Position numbers and translations under genes: made by a program. The notes beneath the pieces are model-generated. The model saw nothing but the letters and a program-made list of their open reading frames with translations, made no database searches and had not been told where the DNA came from. A stretch of DNA of 64,000 nt. Origin: Bacillus_I endophytica_A. Lineage in GTDB: Bacteria > Bacillota > Bacilli > Bacillales > Bacillaceae_H. The DNA lies in contig NZ_JALAMS010000003.1 in assembly GCF_026790145.1 (NCBI RefSeq), forward strand, positions 310,001 through 374,000, in the 5' to 3' direction. Of this stretch, positions 15,046 through 23,695 are shown piece by piece (within the stretch, counting starts at the first letter, position 1; every line of letters begins with the position of its first letter).

Positions 15046-16032
15046 ATGAAAAAGCTATTATTATTAACAACAGGGGGAACCATTGCTTCAGTTGAAGGAG
15101 AAAATGGACTTTCGCCAGCTGTAAAAGCAGATGAGCTGTTGAGTTATGTATCAGAGCTTGATAATGATTACACAATGGAAACAAAATCACTCATGAATCT
15201 TGATAGTACAAACATGCAGCCTGAAGATTGGGTGAAGATGGCGAACGCTGTGAAGGAAGATTACGATGAATATGATGGATTTGTCATTACGCACGGAACA
15301 GACACAATGGCTTATACATCTGCAGCTCTTTCTTATATGCTTCAGCATGCAAGAAAGCCAATCGTTATTACCGGTTCACAAATTCCTATTACATTTAAGA
15401 AAACAGATGCCAAGAAGAACATCACAGATGCTATTCGTTTTGCTTGTGAAGGCGTTGGAGGAGTTTATGTTGTCTTTGATGGCCGCGTTATTCAAGGAAC
15501 AAGAGCGATTAAGTTAAGAACAAAAAGCTATGATGCTTTTGAAAGTATTAATTATCCTTATATAGCGTTTATAAATGAAGATGGGATTGAATACAACAAA
15601 AAAATAAAGGAAGAACAGCATAAATTTACAGTTGATACGTCTCTTTGTACAGATGTTCTTCTGTTAAGACTGCATCCAGGACTAAAACCTGAAATGTTTG
15701 ATGCTTTAAAAGGCCTTTACAAAGGTATTGTGATTGAAAGTTATGGAAGCGGTGGCATTCCGTTTGAAGAACGCAATATTTTAGAAAAAATTAATGAGCT
15801 TGTTGAGAGTGGTATAGTTGTTGTTATTACAACTCAATGTTTAGAAGAAGGGGAAGATATGAGCATCTACGAAGTTGGTAGACGTGTTAATCAAGATCTT
15901 ATCATTCGTTCTCGAAATATGAATACAGAAGCTATTGTACCAAAACTTATGTGGGCATTAGGACAATCTCCGGATTTACATGAAGTTAAGCGGATTATGG
16001 AAACACCTGTTGCTGATGATGTTGTTTTATAA
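15046..16032 (+). CDS. ansA: L-asparaginase, type I
   Basis: The enzyme hydrolyses asparagine to aspartate and ammonia in the cytosol. The 328-residue protein starts MKKLLLLTTGGTIASVEGENG, with the catalytic threonine in TGGTIA, and has the second signature THGTDTMAYTS. The frame is open from 14920, but the ATG at 15046 matches the family start and follows GAAGAGGTG. It is 39 bp upstream of ansB, and the two act in sequence: asparagine to aspartate to fumarate. Confidence 0.96.
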   Translation: MKKLLLLTTGGTIASVEGENGLSPAVKADELLSYVSELDNDYTMETKSLMNLDSTNMQPEDWVKMANAVKEDYDEYDGFVITHGTDTMAYTSAALSYMLQHARKPIVITGSQIPITFKKTDAKKNITDAIRFACEGVGGVYVVFDGRVIQGTRAIKLRTKSYDAFESINYPYIAFINEDGIEYNKKIKEEQHKFTVDTSLCTDVLLLRLHPGLKPEMFDALKGLYKGIVIESYGSGGIPFEERNILEKINELVESGIVVVITTQCLEEGEDMSIYEVGRRVNQDLIIRSRNMNTEAIVPKLMWALGQSPDLHEVKRIMETPVADDVVL

Positions 16033-16071
16033 AAATTTTTAAGCTAATAGGGGAGAAAGAGGGTTTTACAC

Positions 16072-17502
16072 ATGGTAGAAATTCAAGAAAAACATCGTAT
16101 AGAAAAAGACTTTCTTGGTGAAAAGAGAATTAAAAAAGATGCATATTACGGCATTCAAACGCTTCGTGCATCAGAAAACTTTCCAATTACAGGATACCGC
16201 ATTCATGAAGAAATGATTAAAGCATTAGCCGTTGTGAAAAAATCTGCAGCTCTTGCGAACATGGATGTGAAACGTCTCTATGAAGGACTTGGCAATGCTA
16301 TTGTTCAAGCAGCAGATGAAATTCTAGAAGGCAAGTGGCATGATCAGTTTATTGTTGACCCTATTCAAGGCGGAGCAGGGACATCTATGAATATGAATAC
16401 TAATGAAGTAATTGGAAATAGAGCACTCGAAATTTTAGCTCACAATAAAGGAGAGTACAATCATTTAAGCCCGAACTCTCATGTGAATATGTCACAGTCA
16501 ACAAATGATGTTTTTCCAACAGCTATTCATATTTCTACATTAAAAATGCTCCAAAAGCTCCTTGAAACGATGGAGTACATGCAAGGAGAATTTAAGAAAA
16601 AAGCGGTAGAGTTTGATTCTGTGATTAAAATGGGTCGAACACACCTTCAAGATGCTGTGCCAATTCGACTTGGTCAAGAGTTTGAAGCATATAGCCGCGT
16701 TTTAGAGCGCGATATGAAGCGAATTAAGCAATCTCGTCAGCACCTTTATGAAGTAAATATGGGAGCAACAGCCGTTGGAACAGGATTAAACGCAAATCCG
16801 AAATACATTAAATCTGTTGTGAAACATTTAGCACGTATTAGTGATTTACCTCTTGTGACAGCAGATCATCTTGTTGATGCAACACAGAATACTGATGCTT
16901 ATACAGAAGTATCAGCAGCTCTTAAAGTATGTATGATGAACATGTCTAAAATTGCGAATGACCTTCGTCTAATGGCCTCAGGTCCAAGAGCAGGTTTAAA
17001 TGAGATTAACCTTCCTGCCCGCCAACCTGGTTCATCAATCATGCCAGGCAAAGTAAATCCTGTTATGCCAGAACTTATCAACCAAATTGCGTTCCAAGTG
17101 ATTGGAAACGACAATACCATATGCTTAGCTTCTGAAGCAGGTCAGCTTGAATTAAATGTTATGGAGCCAGTGCTTGTCTTTAATTTACTTCAATCCATTA
17201 GCATTATGAACAATGGATTCCGTTCATTTACAGATCATTGCTTGAAAGGAATCCAAGCAAACGAAGCTCGTATGACAGAGTATGTGGAAAAAAGCGTTGG
17301 TATTATTACAGCAGTAAACCCACATCTTGGCTATGAACCAGCGGCACGTATTGCGAGAGAAGCCATTTTAACAGGTAAGTCTGTTCGAGAACTTTGCTTG
17401 CAAAATGATGTATTAACAGAAGAAGAGCTCGATGTTATTTTAAATCCTTTTGAAATGACGAAACCAGGAATTGCTGGGGAAGAGCTTTTTGATAAACAAT
17501 AA
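16072..17502 (+). CDS. ansB: Aspartate ammonia-lyase (aspartase)
   Basis: Aspartase converts aspartate to fumarate and ammonia. The 476-residue protein belongs to the fumarase/aspartase superfamily and carries the signature GSSIMPGKVNPVMPE with the catalytic serine loop. Other conserved blocks are GGAGTSMNMNTNEVIGNRA and QSTNDVFPTAIH. It follows ansA in one operon with an AGGGGAGAAAGAGGG site. Fumarate made here can feed the malate genes downstream. Confidence 0.96.
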   Translation: MVEIQEKHRIEKDFLGEKRIKKDAYYGIQTLRASENFPITGYRIHEEMIKALAVVKKSAALANMDVKRLYEGLGNAIVQAADEILEGKWHDQFIVDPIQGGAGTSMNMNTNEVIGNRALEILAHNKGEYNHLSPNSHVNMSQSTNDVFPTAIHISTLKMLQKLLETMEYMQGEFKKKAVEFDSVIKMGRTHLQDAVPIRLGQEFEAYSRVLERDMKRIKQSRQHLYEVNMGATAVGTGLNANPKYIKSVVKHLARISDLPLVTADHLVDATQNTDAYTEVSAALKVCMMNMSKIANDLRLMASGPRAGLNEINLPARQPGSSIMPGKVNPVMPELINQIAFQVIGNDNTICLASEAGQLELNVMEPVLVFNLLQSISIMNNGFRSFTDHCLKGIQANEARMTEYVEKSVGIITAVNPHLGYEPAARIAREAILTGKSVRELCLQNDVLTEEELDVILNPFEMTKPGIAGEELFDKQ

Positions 17503-17517
17503 AAGGAACATTGTAAT

Positions 17518-17548
17518 ATTTAGTCTATACAGGAAGTATGGACTAAAT
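17518..17548 (+). repeat. Inverted repeat between ansB and mleN
   Basis: ATTTAGTC with ATAC and GTAT with GACTAAAT form a 13-bp stem (one G-T pair) around AGGAA. No T-run follows. It may be an operator or an mRNA-stabilising hairpin. Confidence 0.55.
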
Positions 17549-17602
17549 GTTGCAAGCTTGGGGATGAGGAAGTATAGTAATATACGTTATAACAGTATTA
17601 AA

Positions 17603-17616
17603 TGTAAGCGTTTTAC
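17603..17616 (+). promoter_or_regulatory. Possible CcpA cre site before mleN
   Basis: TGTAAGCGTTTTAC matches 12 of 14 positions of the cre consensus TGWAANCGNTNWCA. It lies 27 bp upstream of the mleN start. Carbon control of malate uptake would make sense, but this is inference. Confidence 0.4.
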
Positions 17617-17643
17617 TATTATTTTCAACTAGGGGGATTATGC

Positions 17644-19077
17644 ATGAAGGAAGTAAGATTACCAACAATACCTGAAATTGTGATTATATTAGGAGCATTT
17701 CTTGCGCTTGTGTTGTCATTTACGGTGTTTCTTGATTTACCGATTCAAATGGCATTATTCATATCGTGGTTTCTCGTTATTATTCTAGGTGTTCGACTCG
17801 GTCATAAGTATCAAGATTTACAAAAATCAATTATGGATGGAATCTCAAATGGATTAGAAGCTGTCTTAATTCTTGTATCTGTAGGAGCTTTAATTGGTAC
17901 ATGGATTGCAGGTGGGGTTGTACCAACTCTTATTTATTATGGATTAGAATTCATTCATCCAAGTATCTTCTTATTAGCAACTCTTATCATTTGTTCTATT
18001 ATGTCTGTTGCAACAGGAACATCATGGGGAACAGTTGGAACAGCAGGTATCGCAATGATTGCAATTGGAGAAGGACTAGGGATGCCACTTCCGCTTGTAG
18101 CGGGAGCTGTATTGTCTGGTGCATATTTTGGAGACAAGTTATCACCACTATCTGATAGTACAGTACTTGCCTCATCTCTTTCAAAGGTAGATATTTTACG
18201 CCATGTGAGAGCAATGATGGTCTTGTCAATTCCTGCATATATTATTACAGCTATCTTATTTACAATTACTGGATTTGTGTATGGTGGAAGAAACATTGAT
18301 ACAGAGAAAGTAGAGTTTTTAAAATCTTCATTACAAAAACATTTTGATATTGAGATTTGGATGCTTATTCCGGCTATTATTGTTGTTGTACTATTAGCGT
18401 TAAAGAAACCATCAATGCCTGTTATTGTTATTGGTGCTCTATTAGGGGCTATTTGGGCATCTGTATTTCAAGGTATGGATTTTGCGGATGCAATCAATAC
18501 AGCTTACAAAGGTTTTTCAATTGATACTGGTGTAGAGTTTATGGACGGTATCCTAAATCGCGGTGGTATTGTTGGTATGCTTGATACACTTGTTGTTATT
18601 ATATTTGGTCTAGGATTTGGTGGACTCTTAGAAAAGCTAGGAGTATTAAAAGTTATTGTAGCAACTTTCGAAAAGAAACTGACATCTGCAGGAAACGTGA
18701 CTTTGTCAACTTTAATTGTAGCATTTCTAGGAAATGTATTAGGTTGTGCAATGTATGTATCGTTAATCTTGACTCCAAAAATTATGGAGAAAAGTTACGA
18801 TAAGCTGAAGCTAGATCGCCGAATCCTGTCACGTAACACAGAAGTTGGCGGAACATTGACGTCTGGTATGGTTCCATGGTCTGATAATGGTATATATATG
18901 GCAGGTATCCTTGGAGTTTCGACATTTGCATATTTACCATTTATGTGGCTTAGCTTTGTAGCATTAGGACTTGCACTTATTTATGGATATACAGGAAAAT
19001 TCATTTGGTATGTTGATGAAAATTTACCTTCAGATGAGACAGAGTATAAAGGGGAGAAAGCAGTAAATGATTACTAA
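17644..19077 (+). CDS. mleN: NhaC-family antiporter, MleN-like (malate-H+/Na+-lactate)
   Basis: This 477-residue membrane protein has about 11 hydrophobic segments and NhaC-family blocks such as GAYFGDKLSPLSDSTVLASSL and GTLTSGMVPWSDNGIYMAG. B. subtilis MleN exchanges malate and protons for lactate and sodium, keeping NAD redox and ion balance when malate is used. The ATG follows TAGGGGGATT. The gene precedes mleA and overlaps it by 11 bp, the same ansA-ansB-mleN-mleA order as in B. subtilis. The substrate is inferred from homology and context. Confidence 0.88.
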   Translation: MKEVRLPTIPEIVIILGAFLALVLSFTVFLDLPIQMALFISWFLVIILGVRLGHKYQDLQKSIMDGISNGLEAVLILVSVGALIGTWIAGGVVPTLIYYGLEFIHPSIFLLATLIICSIMSVATGTSWGTVGTAGIAMIAIGEGLGMPLPLVAGAVLSGAYFGDKLSPLSDSTVLASSLSKVDILRHVRAMMVLSIPAYIITAILFTITGFVYGGRNIDTEKVEFLKSSLQKHFDIEIWMLIPAIIVVVLLALKKPSMPVIVIGALLGAIWASVFQGMDFADAINTAYKGFSIDTGVEFMDGILNRGGIVGMLDTLVVIIFGLGFGGLLEKLGVLKVIVATFEKKLTSAGNVTLSTLIVAFLGNVLGCAMYVSLILTPKIMEKSYDKLKLDRRILSRNTEVGGTLTSGMVPWSDNGIYMAGILGVSTFAYLPFMWLSFVALGLALIYGYTGKFIWYVDENLPSDETEYKGEKAVNDY

Positions 19078-20392
19078 ACATATGATTCGCACGCTTATGA
19101 TTGAAACACCTACTGTTCCTGGAAATCTAGGCAAAGTTGCAACGGCCATTGGTCTTGTAGGAGCAGACATCGGTGAAGTTGAAACCGTAAAAGTTGGTCC
19201 AACTTATACGATGCGTAATATTACTGTACAAGTAGAAACAGAAGAACAGTTAAATGAAATTATTACAGCAATCGAAGGGTTAGAAGAGGGCATTAAGCTT
19301 CATACCGTTTCAGACGAAGTTCTTTCAGCACATGAAGGCGGGAAGATTGCGATGAAGAGTAAGATGCCAATCAAGTCTCTAGCAGAACTGCGCCGTGTGT
19401 ACACACCGGGCGTTGCTGATGTTTGTAGCCTTATTGAAAGAGAACCAGATAAAGCTGAAATCTACACAACAATTAATAATTCTGTAGCAATTGTAACCGA
19501 TGGAACAGCAATTCTTGGGCTTGGAAATATCGGTCCTGTTGCAGGAATGCCTGTTATGGAAGGGAAGGCTGCTCTTTTTGATCAGCTAGCAGGAATTAGT
19601 GGTGTGCCTATTTTACTTGATACAACAGATCCGGAAGAAATTATTCGTACAGTAAAAAATATCGCACCTGGTTTTGGTGGAATTCTTCTTGAAGATATTG
19701 GTTCACCACATTGTTTTGAAGTGGAAGATCGTTTAAAAGAAGAATTAAACATCCCTGTTATGCATGATGATCAACATGGTACAGCAGTTGTTACACTTGC
19801 AGCAGCTATTTCTGCTTGTAAGAGCGCAGGCATTGACTTGAAAGAAGCAAAAGTAGGACAAATTGGCCTTGGCGCTGCAGGCGTTGCGATTTGTCGTATG
19901 TTTATGGCATATGGGGTTCAAGCTGTTTATGGAACAGACAAATCAGAAATGGCAACGAATCGCTTAAAAGAATATGGTGGACAAACTTCATCAAACATTG
20001 AAGAGTTAATGGAAACGTGTGATATTGTTATTGCAACAACAGGGGTTCCTGGTCTTATTAAAAAAGAGTTTGTTAGAAGTGGACAAGTTATTCTAGCTTT
20101 ATCAAACCCAAGACCAGAAATTGAGCCTGAAGTAGCATTAGAAGCTGGCGCTGCATATGCTGCAGACGGACGCTCTGTTAATAATGTGCTTGGTTTCCCA
20201 GGAATTTTTAGAGGAGCTCTTAATGCTAAAAGTAAAGTAGTGAACCACGAGATGCTTGTTACTGCAGCAGAAGCAATTGCTTCTTGTACAAAACATGGAG
20301 ATCTTGTACCAGATCCGCTTCAACCGGAAGTACATGAGAAAGTGGCAGAAGAAGTAGAACGTGTAGCACGCCGCGTTTATGTAGGCGTATAA
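19067..20392 (+). CDS. mleA: NAD-dependent malic enzyme MleA with N-terminal ACT domain
   Basis: The enzyme oxidatively decarboxylates malate to pyruvate. In this 441-residue protein, residues 1-80 form an ACT-like regulatory domain (RTLMIETPTVPGNLGKVATA). The malic enzyme part follows, with RRVYTPGVADVC, the metal/substrate region LLEDIGSPHCFEVE and HDDQHGTAVV. A Rossmann motif GQIGLGAAGVAI binds NAD. The ATG at 19067 lies inside the mleN end (AAAGGGGAGA upstream), so translation is coupled. With ansAB it completes a route from asparagine to pyruvate by way of fumarate and malate. Confidence 0.94.
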   Translation: MITKHMIRTLMIETPTVPGNLGKVATAIGLVGADIGEVETVKVGPTYTMRNITVQVETEEQLNEIITAIEGLEEGIKLHTVSDEVLSAHEGGKIAMKSKMPIKSLAELRRVYTPGVADVCSLIEREPDKAEIYTTINNSVAIVTDGTAILGLGNIGPVAGMPVMEGKAALFDQLAGISGVPILLDTTDPEEIIRTVKNIAPGFGGILLEDIGSPHCFEVEDRLKEELNIPVMHDDQHGTAVVTLAAAISACKSAGIDLKEAKVGQIGLGAAGVAICRMFMAYGVQAVYGTDKSEMATNRLKEYGGQTSSNIEELMETCDIVIATTGVPGLIKKEFVRSGQVILALSNPRPEIEPEVALEAGAAYAADGRSVNNVLGFPGIFRGALNAKSKVVNHEMLVTAAEAIASCTKHGDLVPDPLQPEVHEKVAEEVERVARRVYVGV

Positions 20393-20399
20393 ATAAGCG

Positions 20400-20441
20400 A
20401 AAAAACGACGCAGAGTCCAATCTTTTCTGCGTCGTTTTTTT
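20400..20441 (+). terminator. Terminator after mleA
   Basis: AAAAAACGACGCAGA and TCTGCGTCGTTTTTT form a 15-bp perfect stem and T-run. Confidence 0.95.
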
Positions 20442-20480
20442 ATGAAATCGGGTTGATTATATAATATGGTTATATGATGT

Positions 20481-20506
20481 TTTATATAAGAAAATGCTTA
20501 TATAAA
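20481..20506. promoter_or_regulatory. Inverted-repeat operator before the ArsR-type gene
   Basis: TTTATATAAG and CTTATATAAA are perfect 10-bp arms separated by 6 bp, ending at the ribosome binding site. ArsR-family repressors bind A/T-rich imperfect palindromes in this position. A TATAAT at 20460-20465 lies just upstream. Confidence 0.65.
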
Positions 20507-20518
20507 GGAGGGAGAAGG

Positions 20519-20785
20519 ATGGTAAATCAAGAGCTGAGCATTGAAGGTGCGGCAGCAGTTCTTAAAATTTTGGGCGATAAAATGCGCTTGTCTATAATGA
20601 AAGTTCTCGAAGGAGGGGAACGGTGCGTATGTGAGCTTGTTGAATTATATGACATAAGTCAGCCTGCTATAAGTCAACATTTAAAGAAAATGCGTGACAT
20701 TGGACTTGTGAAAGAAAAAAGAAGAGGACAAATGAAGGGAAATAGGAAAAAGGCTGCGAACAACTTCGTAGCTTTTTTTATATAA
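20519..20785 (+). CDS. ArsR-family regulator, C-terminally shortened
   Basis: This 88-residue protein has a winged-helix DNA-binding core: AAAVLKILGDKMRLSIMKVL, then ERCVCELVELYDISQPAISQHLKKM. The CVCEL motif on the recognition helix is the metalloid/metal-binding type found in arsenic-sensing ArsR proteins. Normal members continue past RRGQ into a beta-wing and a last dimerisation helix (about 105-120 residues). Here the sequence changes to MKGNRKKAANNF and stops, with its last codons lying in a transcription terminator. It may be a decayed or minimal repressor. The ATG at 20519 has an AAAGGAGGG site. No ars genes lie nearby. Confidence 0.7.
   Translation: MVNQELSIEGAAAVLKILGDKMRLSIMKVLEGGERCVCELVELYDISQPAISQHLKKMRDIGLVKEKRRGQMKGNRKKAANNFVAFFI
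20747..20779 (+). terminator. Terminator overlapping the end of the ArsR-type gene
   Basis: AAAAAGGCTGCGAA pairs with TTCGTAGCTTTTTT (two G-T pairs), followed by TATA. It lies inside the coding frame, ending 6 bp before the stop codon. Confidence 0.75.
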
Positions 20786-20875
20786 AATATGTGAAAAATC
20801 AGTTTTCATTCAGGGAGAGACTTGTTAAAATTAGGGAGGCAACGACAATCTCTTTAGGAGAAAGGATGCGAAAAT

Positions 20876-21490
20876 ATGTTTAAAAAGATGGCTTCAGATG
20901 CATTAGGATTATCAGACGTTGGGAAGATTATCAGCCCTGCTGACTATGATAAAACAGATGCAGACGACTATGTAATGCATGAAGATGATGAAAAAATCTA
21001 TTTTTTAATTAAAACAAAAGCGGATGAATATTGCTTCACAAATTTAGCAATCATCCATGTTGATGGAGCAAATGCTGTTTCGTCAAAGAGAACATTGAAG
21101 CGCTATCCATATACCCAACATAAAATTGGCAATGTGGTGTTAGAAACCGCAGGTAAAATTGATATGGACGTTGAAATTAAATTCACGCTTGGAAATGAAA
21201 GATTTGATATTGATGTCCAAAAGAGTCAGATTGATCAATTAAAAGATTTATATAAAGCACTTCTTCGCATTTCTGAAATTACGTATGAGAATGATCTTTA
21301 TATAAACATGGCTTCGCAAAGTTTAGATAAGGCAGTTCAAGTACTGCAAAATTCAAGAACAGATGATAATAATCTTTCTAAAACATACCATGATTTAACA
21401 GACTTTGGATTCAAATGGTTAACATCTGCTCGCGAGCAATATCATTTAAAAGATTATGGAGAGATTTACGAGAAGTATATTAATAACTAA
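20876..21490 (+). CDS. yvbH: YvbH family protein with bacterial PH-like domain
   Basis: The 204-residue soluble protein matches the B. subtilis YvbH type: MFKKMASDALGLSDVGKI at the start, then DDYVMHEDDEKIYFLIKTKADEY. The first two-thirds form a PH-like fold, with TNLAIIHVDG and SKRTLKRYPYTQHKI. The last third is helical and ends YGEIYEKYINN. Function is unknown. A site AGGAGAAAGGA precedes the ATG. In B. subtilis the gene lies near eno; here it is 15 kb away from eno. Confidence 0.82.
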   Translation: MFKKMASDALGLSDVGKIISPADYDKTDADDYVMHEDDEKIYFLIKTKADEYCFTNLAIIHVDGANAVSSKRTLKRYPYTQHKIGNVVLETAGKIDMDVEIKFTLGNERFDIDVQKSQIDQLKDLYKALLRISEITYENDLYINMASQSLDKAVQVLQNSRTDDNNLSKTYHDLTDFGFKWLTSAREQYHLKDYGEIYEKYINN

Positions 21491-21517
21491 TTTCTTTCAT
21501 CGAAAAGAAGAATAGAT

Positions 21518-21558
21518 CATAACAAGGTTCACTTTATTTTAAAGTGGACCTTGTTATG
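21518..21558 (+). terminator. Long hairpin after yvbH
   Basis: CATAACAAGGTTCACTTTA and TAAAGTGGACCTTGTTATG form a 19-bp stem with one G-T pair around TTT. No T-run follows, so termination is uncertain. Confidence 0.5.
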
Positions 21559-21606
21559 TAAAGAGAACGCATTTCTAAGCAGAAGAGAGGAAGGTGTATA
21601 TGAAAC

Positions 21607-22659
21607 ATGGCTATCTTAAGTATGAAAAATGTTGAAGAACGAAAGGGAAATACCATTACGATTCCAAAAATGAATCTACATATTGATAAAGGGGAAATTG
21701 TTGCTATTCAATGCAATAGTGAAGTGGGAAAGAACCTATTAGGCATGCTTAGTGGAGAAATAGCAGTATTGAACGGAGAAATAACCCTTTTAGATGAAAA
21801 ATACCCTTGCCCATTTCATAAGATAGCGAACAAGATAGGAATCTTTTCATTAAATGAAGGAATGTACGAACGCTTAACAGTCAAAGAATACTTGCAGCTA
21901 TTTAAACGATTGTATGATGTTGCAGTAGACGTTGAAGAATATATACATAAGGCAGGATTAACGGAGCTTCGGCAAAGTAAGGTTGGTAAACTTTCTTATT
22001 CAGAGAAAAAAAGACTTCAGCTTGCTAAAACCATTTTACATCATCCGCAGTTAATCTTAATGGAGGAACCTGATCAAAATTTAGATATTGAGAGCAAGTT
22101 TATTATCCAACAGGTCATTAAAGAGCTTGCAGCACAAGGTACCTCTTTTCTAATTACAACAAGTAATTTTGAAAGTGCTGTGCTTCTTACAAATCATGTC
22201 TACAAGCTAAACGAAGATGGAATGAAGAAAATTAAAGTTGTGGAGGAAATAGAAGTAATGGGTACAGCTTCTGACTCTGAAGTAAAGGAAGAAGAGAAAA
22301 CAGTAGAAGAGATCCAGCCGATTAACTTTGAGAAGATTCCAGCAAAAGTGGATGATAAAATTATTCTTTTTGATCCTACGGAAATTTCTTATGTTGAAAG
22401 CAATGAAGGGACAACATATCTTCATGTAAAGGAAGAAGCGTTTCCTTGTACATATACGTTAAATGAACTGTTCAATCGTCTTCAACCATTTGGCTTTTTT
22501 AGATGTCATCGTTCGTATATTGTCAATTTACAAAAGGTACGAGAAGTTATTACATGGACAAGAAATAGTTATAGTCTTGTATTAGAAGATACCAAAAAAA
22601 GTTCGATTCCTCTTTCAAAAGGAAATTTAGCAGAACTAAAACAAATTCTTAAAATCTAA
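21607..22659 (+). CDS. LytTR DNA-binding regulator fused to a degenerate ABC-ATPase domain
   Basis: Residues 1-205 of this 350-residue protein follow the ABC-ATPase plan but lack key catalytic residues. The P-loop reads CNSEVGKN instead of GxxxxGK[ST]. The signature is LSYSEKKRLQLAK. The Walker B region is LILMEEPDQNLD, and the H-loop position is Ser (TTSNFESAV). After an acidic linker (EVKEEEKTVEE), residues about 249-350 form a LytTR domain, with ISYVESNEGTTYLHV and FFRCHRSYIVNLQKV. Two complete ABC transporter genes follow. It probably controls them, with the pseudo-ATPase as sensor or docking part; that is inference. Confidence 0.85.
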   Translation: MAILSMKNVEERKGNTITIPKMNLHIDKGEIVAIQCNSEVGKNLLGMLSGEIAVLNGEITLLDEKYPCPFHKIANKIGIFSLNEGMYERLTVKEYLQLFKRLYDVAVDVEEYIHKAGLTELRQSKVGKLSYSEKKRLQLAKTILHHPQLILMEEPDQNLDIESKFIIQQVIKELAAQGTSFLITTSNFESAVLLTNHVYKLNEDGMKKIKVVEEIEVMGTASDSEVKEEEKTVEEIQPINFEKIPAKVDDKIILFDPTEISYVESNEGTTYLHVKEEAFPCTYTLNELFNRLQPFGFFRCHRSYIVNLQKVREVITWTRNSYSLVLEDTKKSSIPLSKGNLAELKQILKI

Positions 22660-22693
22660 TTTTTACTCCTCAACATGTAAGTTTTACCTTGAA

Positions 22694-22742
22694 AAGGTGT
22701 TGATTCACCTTCAAAATGACTCCTTTTAAGATGTTCTATACT
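22694..22742 (+). promoter_or_regulatory. Candidate operator and -10 element for the ABC genes
   Basis: An inverted repeat AAGGTG-N6-CACCTT at 22694-22711 lies 25 bp upstream of TATACT at 22737-22742, which lacks a good -35. This layout suits an activator such as the upstream LytTR protein. The link is inferred. Confidence 0.35.
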
Positions 22743-22849
22743 CTTTTCACCTTTATTTTAATGCAGGTAAGCTCATCTCTCTCTAAACTTAAAGTAACAA
22801 ATGCAACAAGCCACATTTTAAGTTGGTTTGGTGAAAGGGAGCGAAATTG

Positions 22850-23695
22850 GTGGAAAACGTAATCGAAGTGAAAAACCTAGTAAAGTCTTTTGGAAATAAG
22901 ACAGCTTTAAAAGACGTATCATTTAGTGTGAAAAAAGGAGAAACAATCGGATTTTTAGGGCCGAGTGGATCAGGGAAAACAACGACAATTAAAATCCTTA
23001 CAGCACAGCTTCAACCAACAGGTGGAGATGTGAAAGTGTTTGGTACATCTCTTAAGAAATTAAAAGATCCTCAATATATGAAAAGAATTGGTGTATTAAC
23101 AGATAACAGTGGTTTATATGATCGTCTTACTGTCTATGATAACCTAGCTCTTTATTGTGACTTATATGAAATAGATAAACGTCGTATTCATGAAGTTCTT
23201 GTTGATGTCAATTTAGTAGAAGAAAAGAAAACGCGTATTCAAAAATTGTCAAAAGGAATGAAACAGCGTGTTACATTGGCGAGGGCTATTTTGCACAAGC
23301 CTCAATTATTGTTTCTCGACGAACCAACGTCAGCTCTAGACCCTGTAAATACTAAGCATATTCATAAAGGATTGAAAAGGTTAAATGCAGAAGGGACGAC
23401 AATTTTTTTAACAACGCACGATATGCTTGAAGCGGAAGAGCTTTGTGACAGGGTTGCTTTTCTTCATAATGGAGAAGTTAGACTTTTTGATGCTCCTGAA
23501 AAACTGCGCAGTCAACATAGTGACTCAACCGTTTCTCTGCTTTTAAAAGGACAGCGAAAGGTTGTTGTGGAAACAAATGAAGAAGGGGCAAAAGAAATTT
23601 ATAACTATATGAAACAAGGAGAGCTATTAACAATTCATTCAAATGAACCAACACTAGGAGACCTATTTGTGAAACTAACGGGGAGGGAACTGTGA
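22850..23695 (+). CDS. ABC transporter ATP-binding protein
   Basis: This 281-residue ATPase is complete. It has Walker A GPSGSGKTT, the signature LSKGMKQRVTLARA, Walker B LLFLDEPTSALD and the switch His in TTHDMLEAEE. The subfamily is that of drug and peptide exporters of the ABC-2 type. The start is GTG at 22850, eight bases from AAAGGGAG; a TTG one codon upstream is possible. It ends overlapping the permease gene. With that permease it forms an exporter of unknown substrate next to the LytTR/pseudo-ABC regulator. Confidence 0.9.
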   Translation: MENVIEVKNLVKSFGNKTALKDVSFSVKKGETIGFLGPSGSGKTTTIKILTAQLQPTGGDVKVFGTSLKKLKDPQYMKRIGVLTDNSGLYDRLTVYDNLALYCDLYEIDKRRIHEVLVDVNLVEEKKTRIQKLSKGMKQRVTLARAILHKPQLLFLDEPTSALDPVNTKHIHKGLKRLNAEGTTIFLTTHDMLEAEELCDRVAFLHNGEVRLFDAPEKLRSQHSDSTVSLLLKGQRKVVVETNEEGAKEIYNYMKQGELLTIHSNEPTLGDLFVKLTGREL

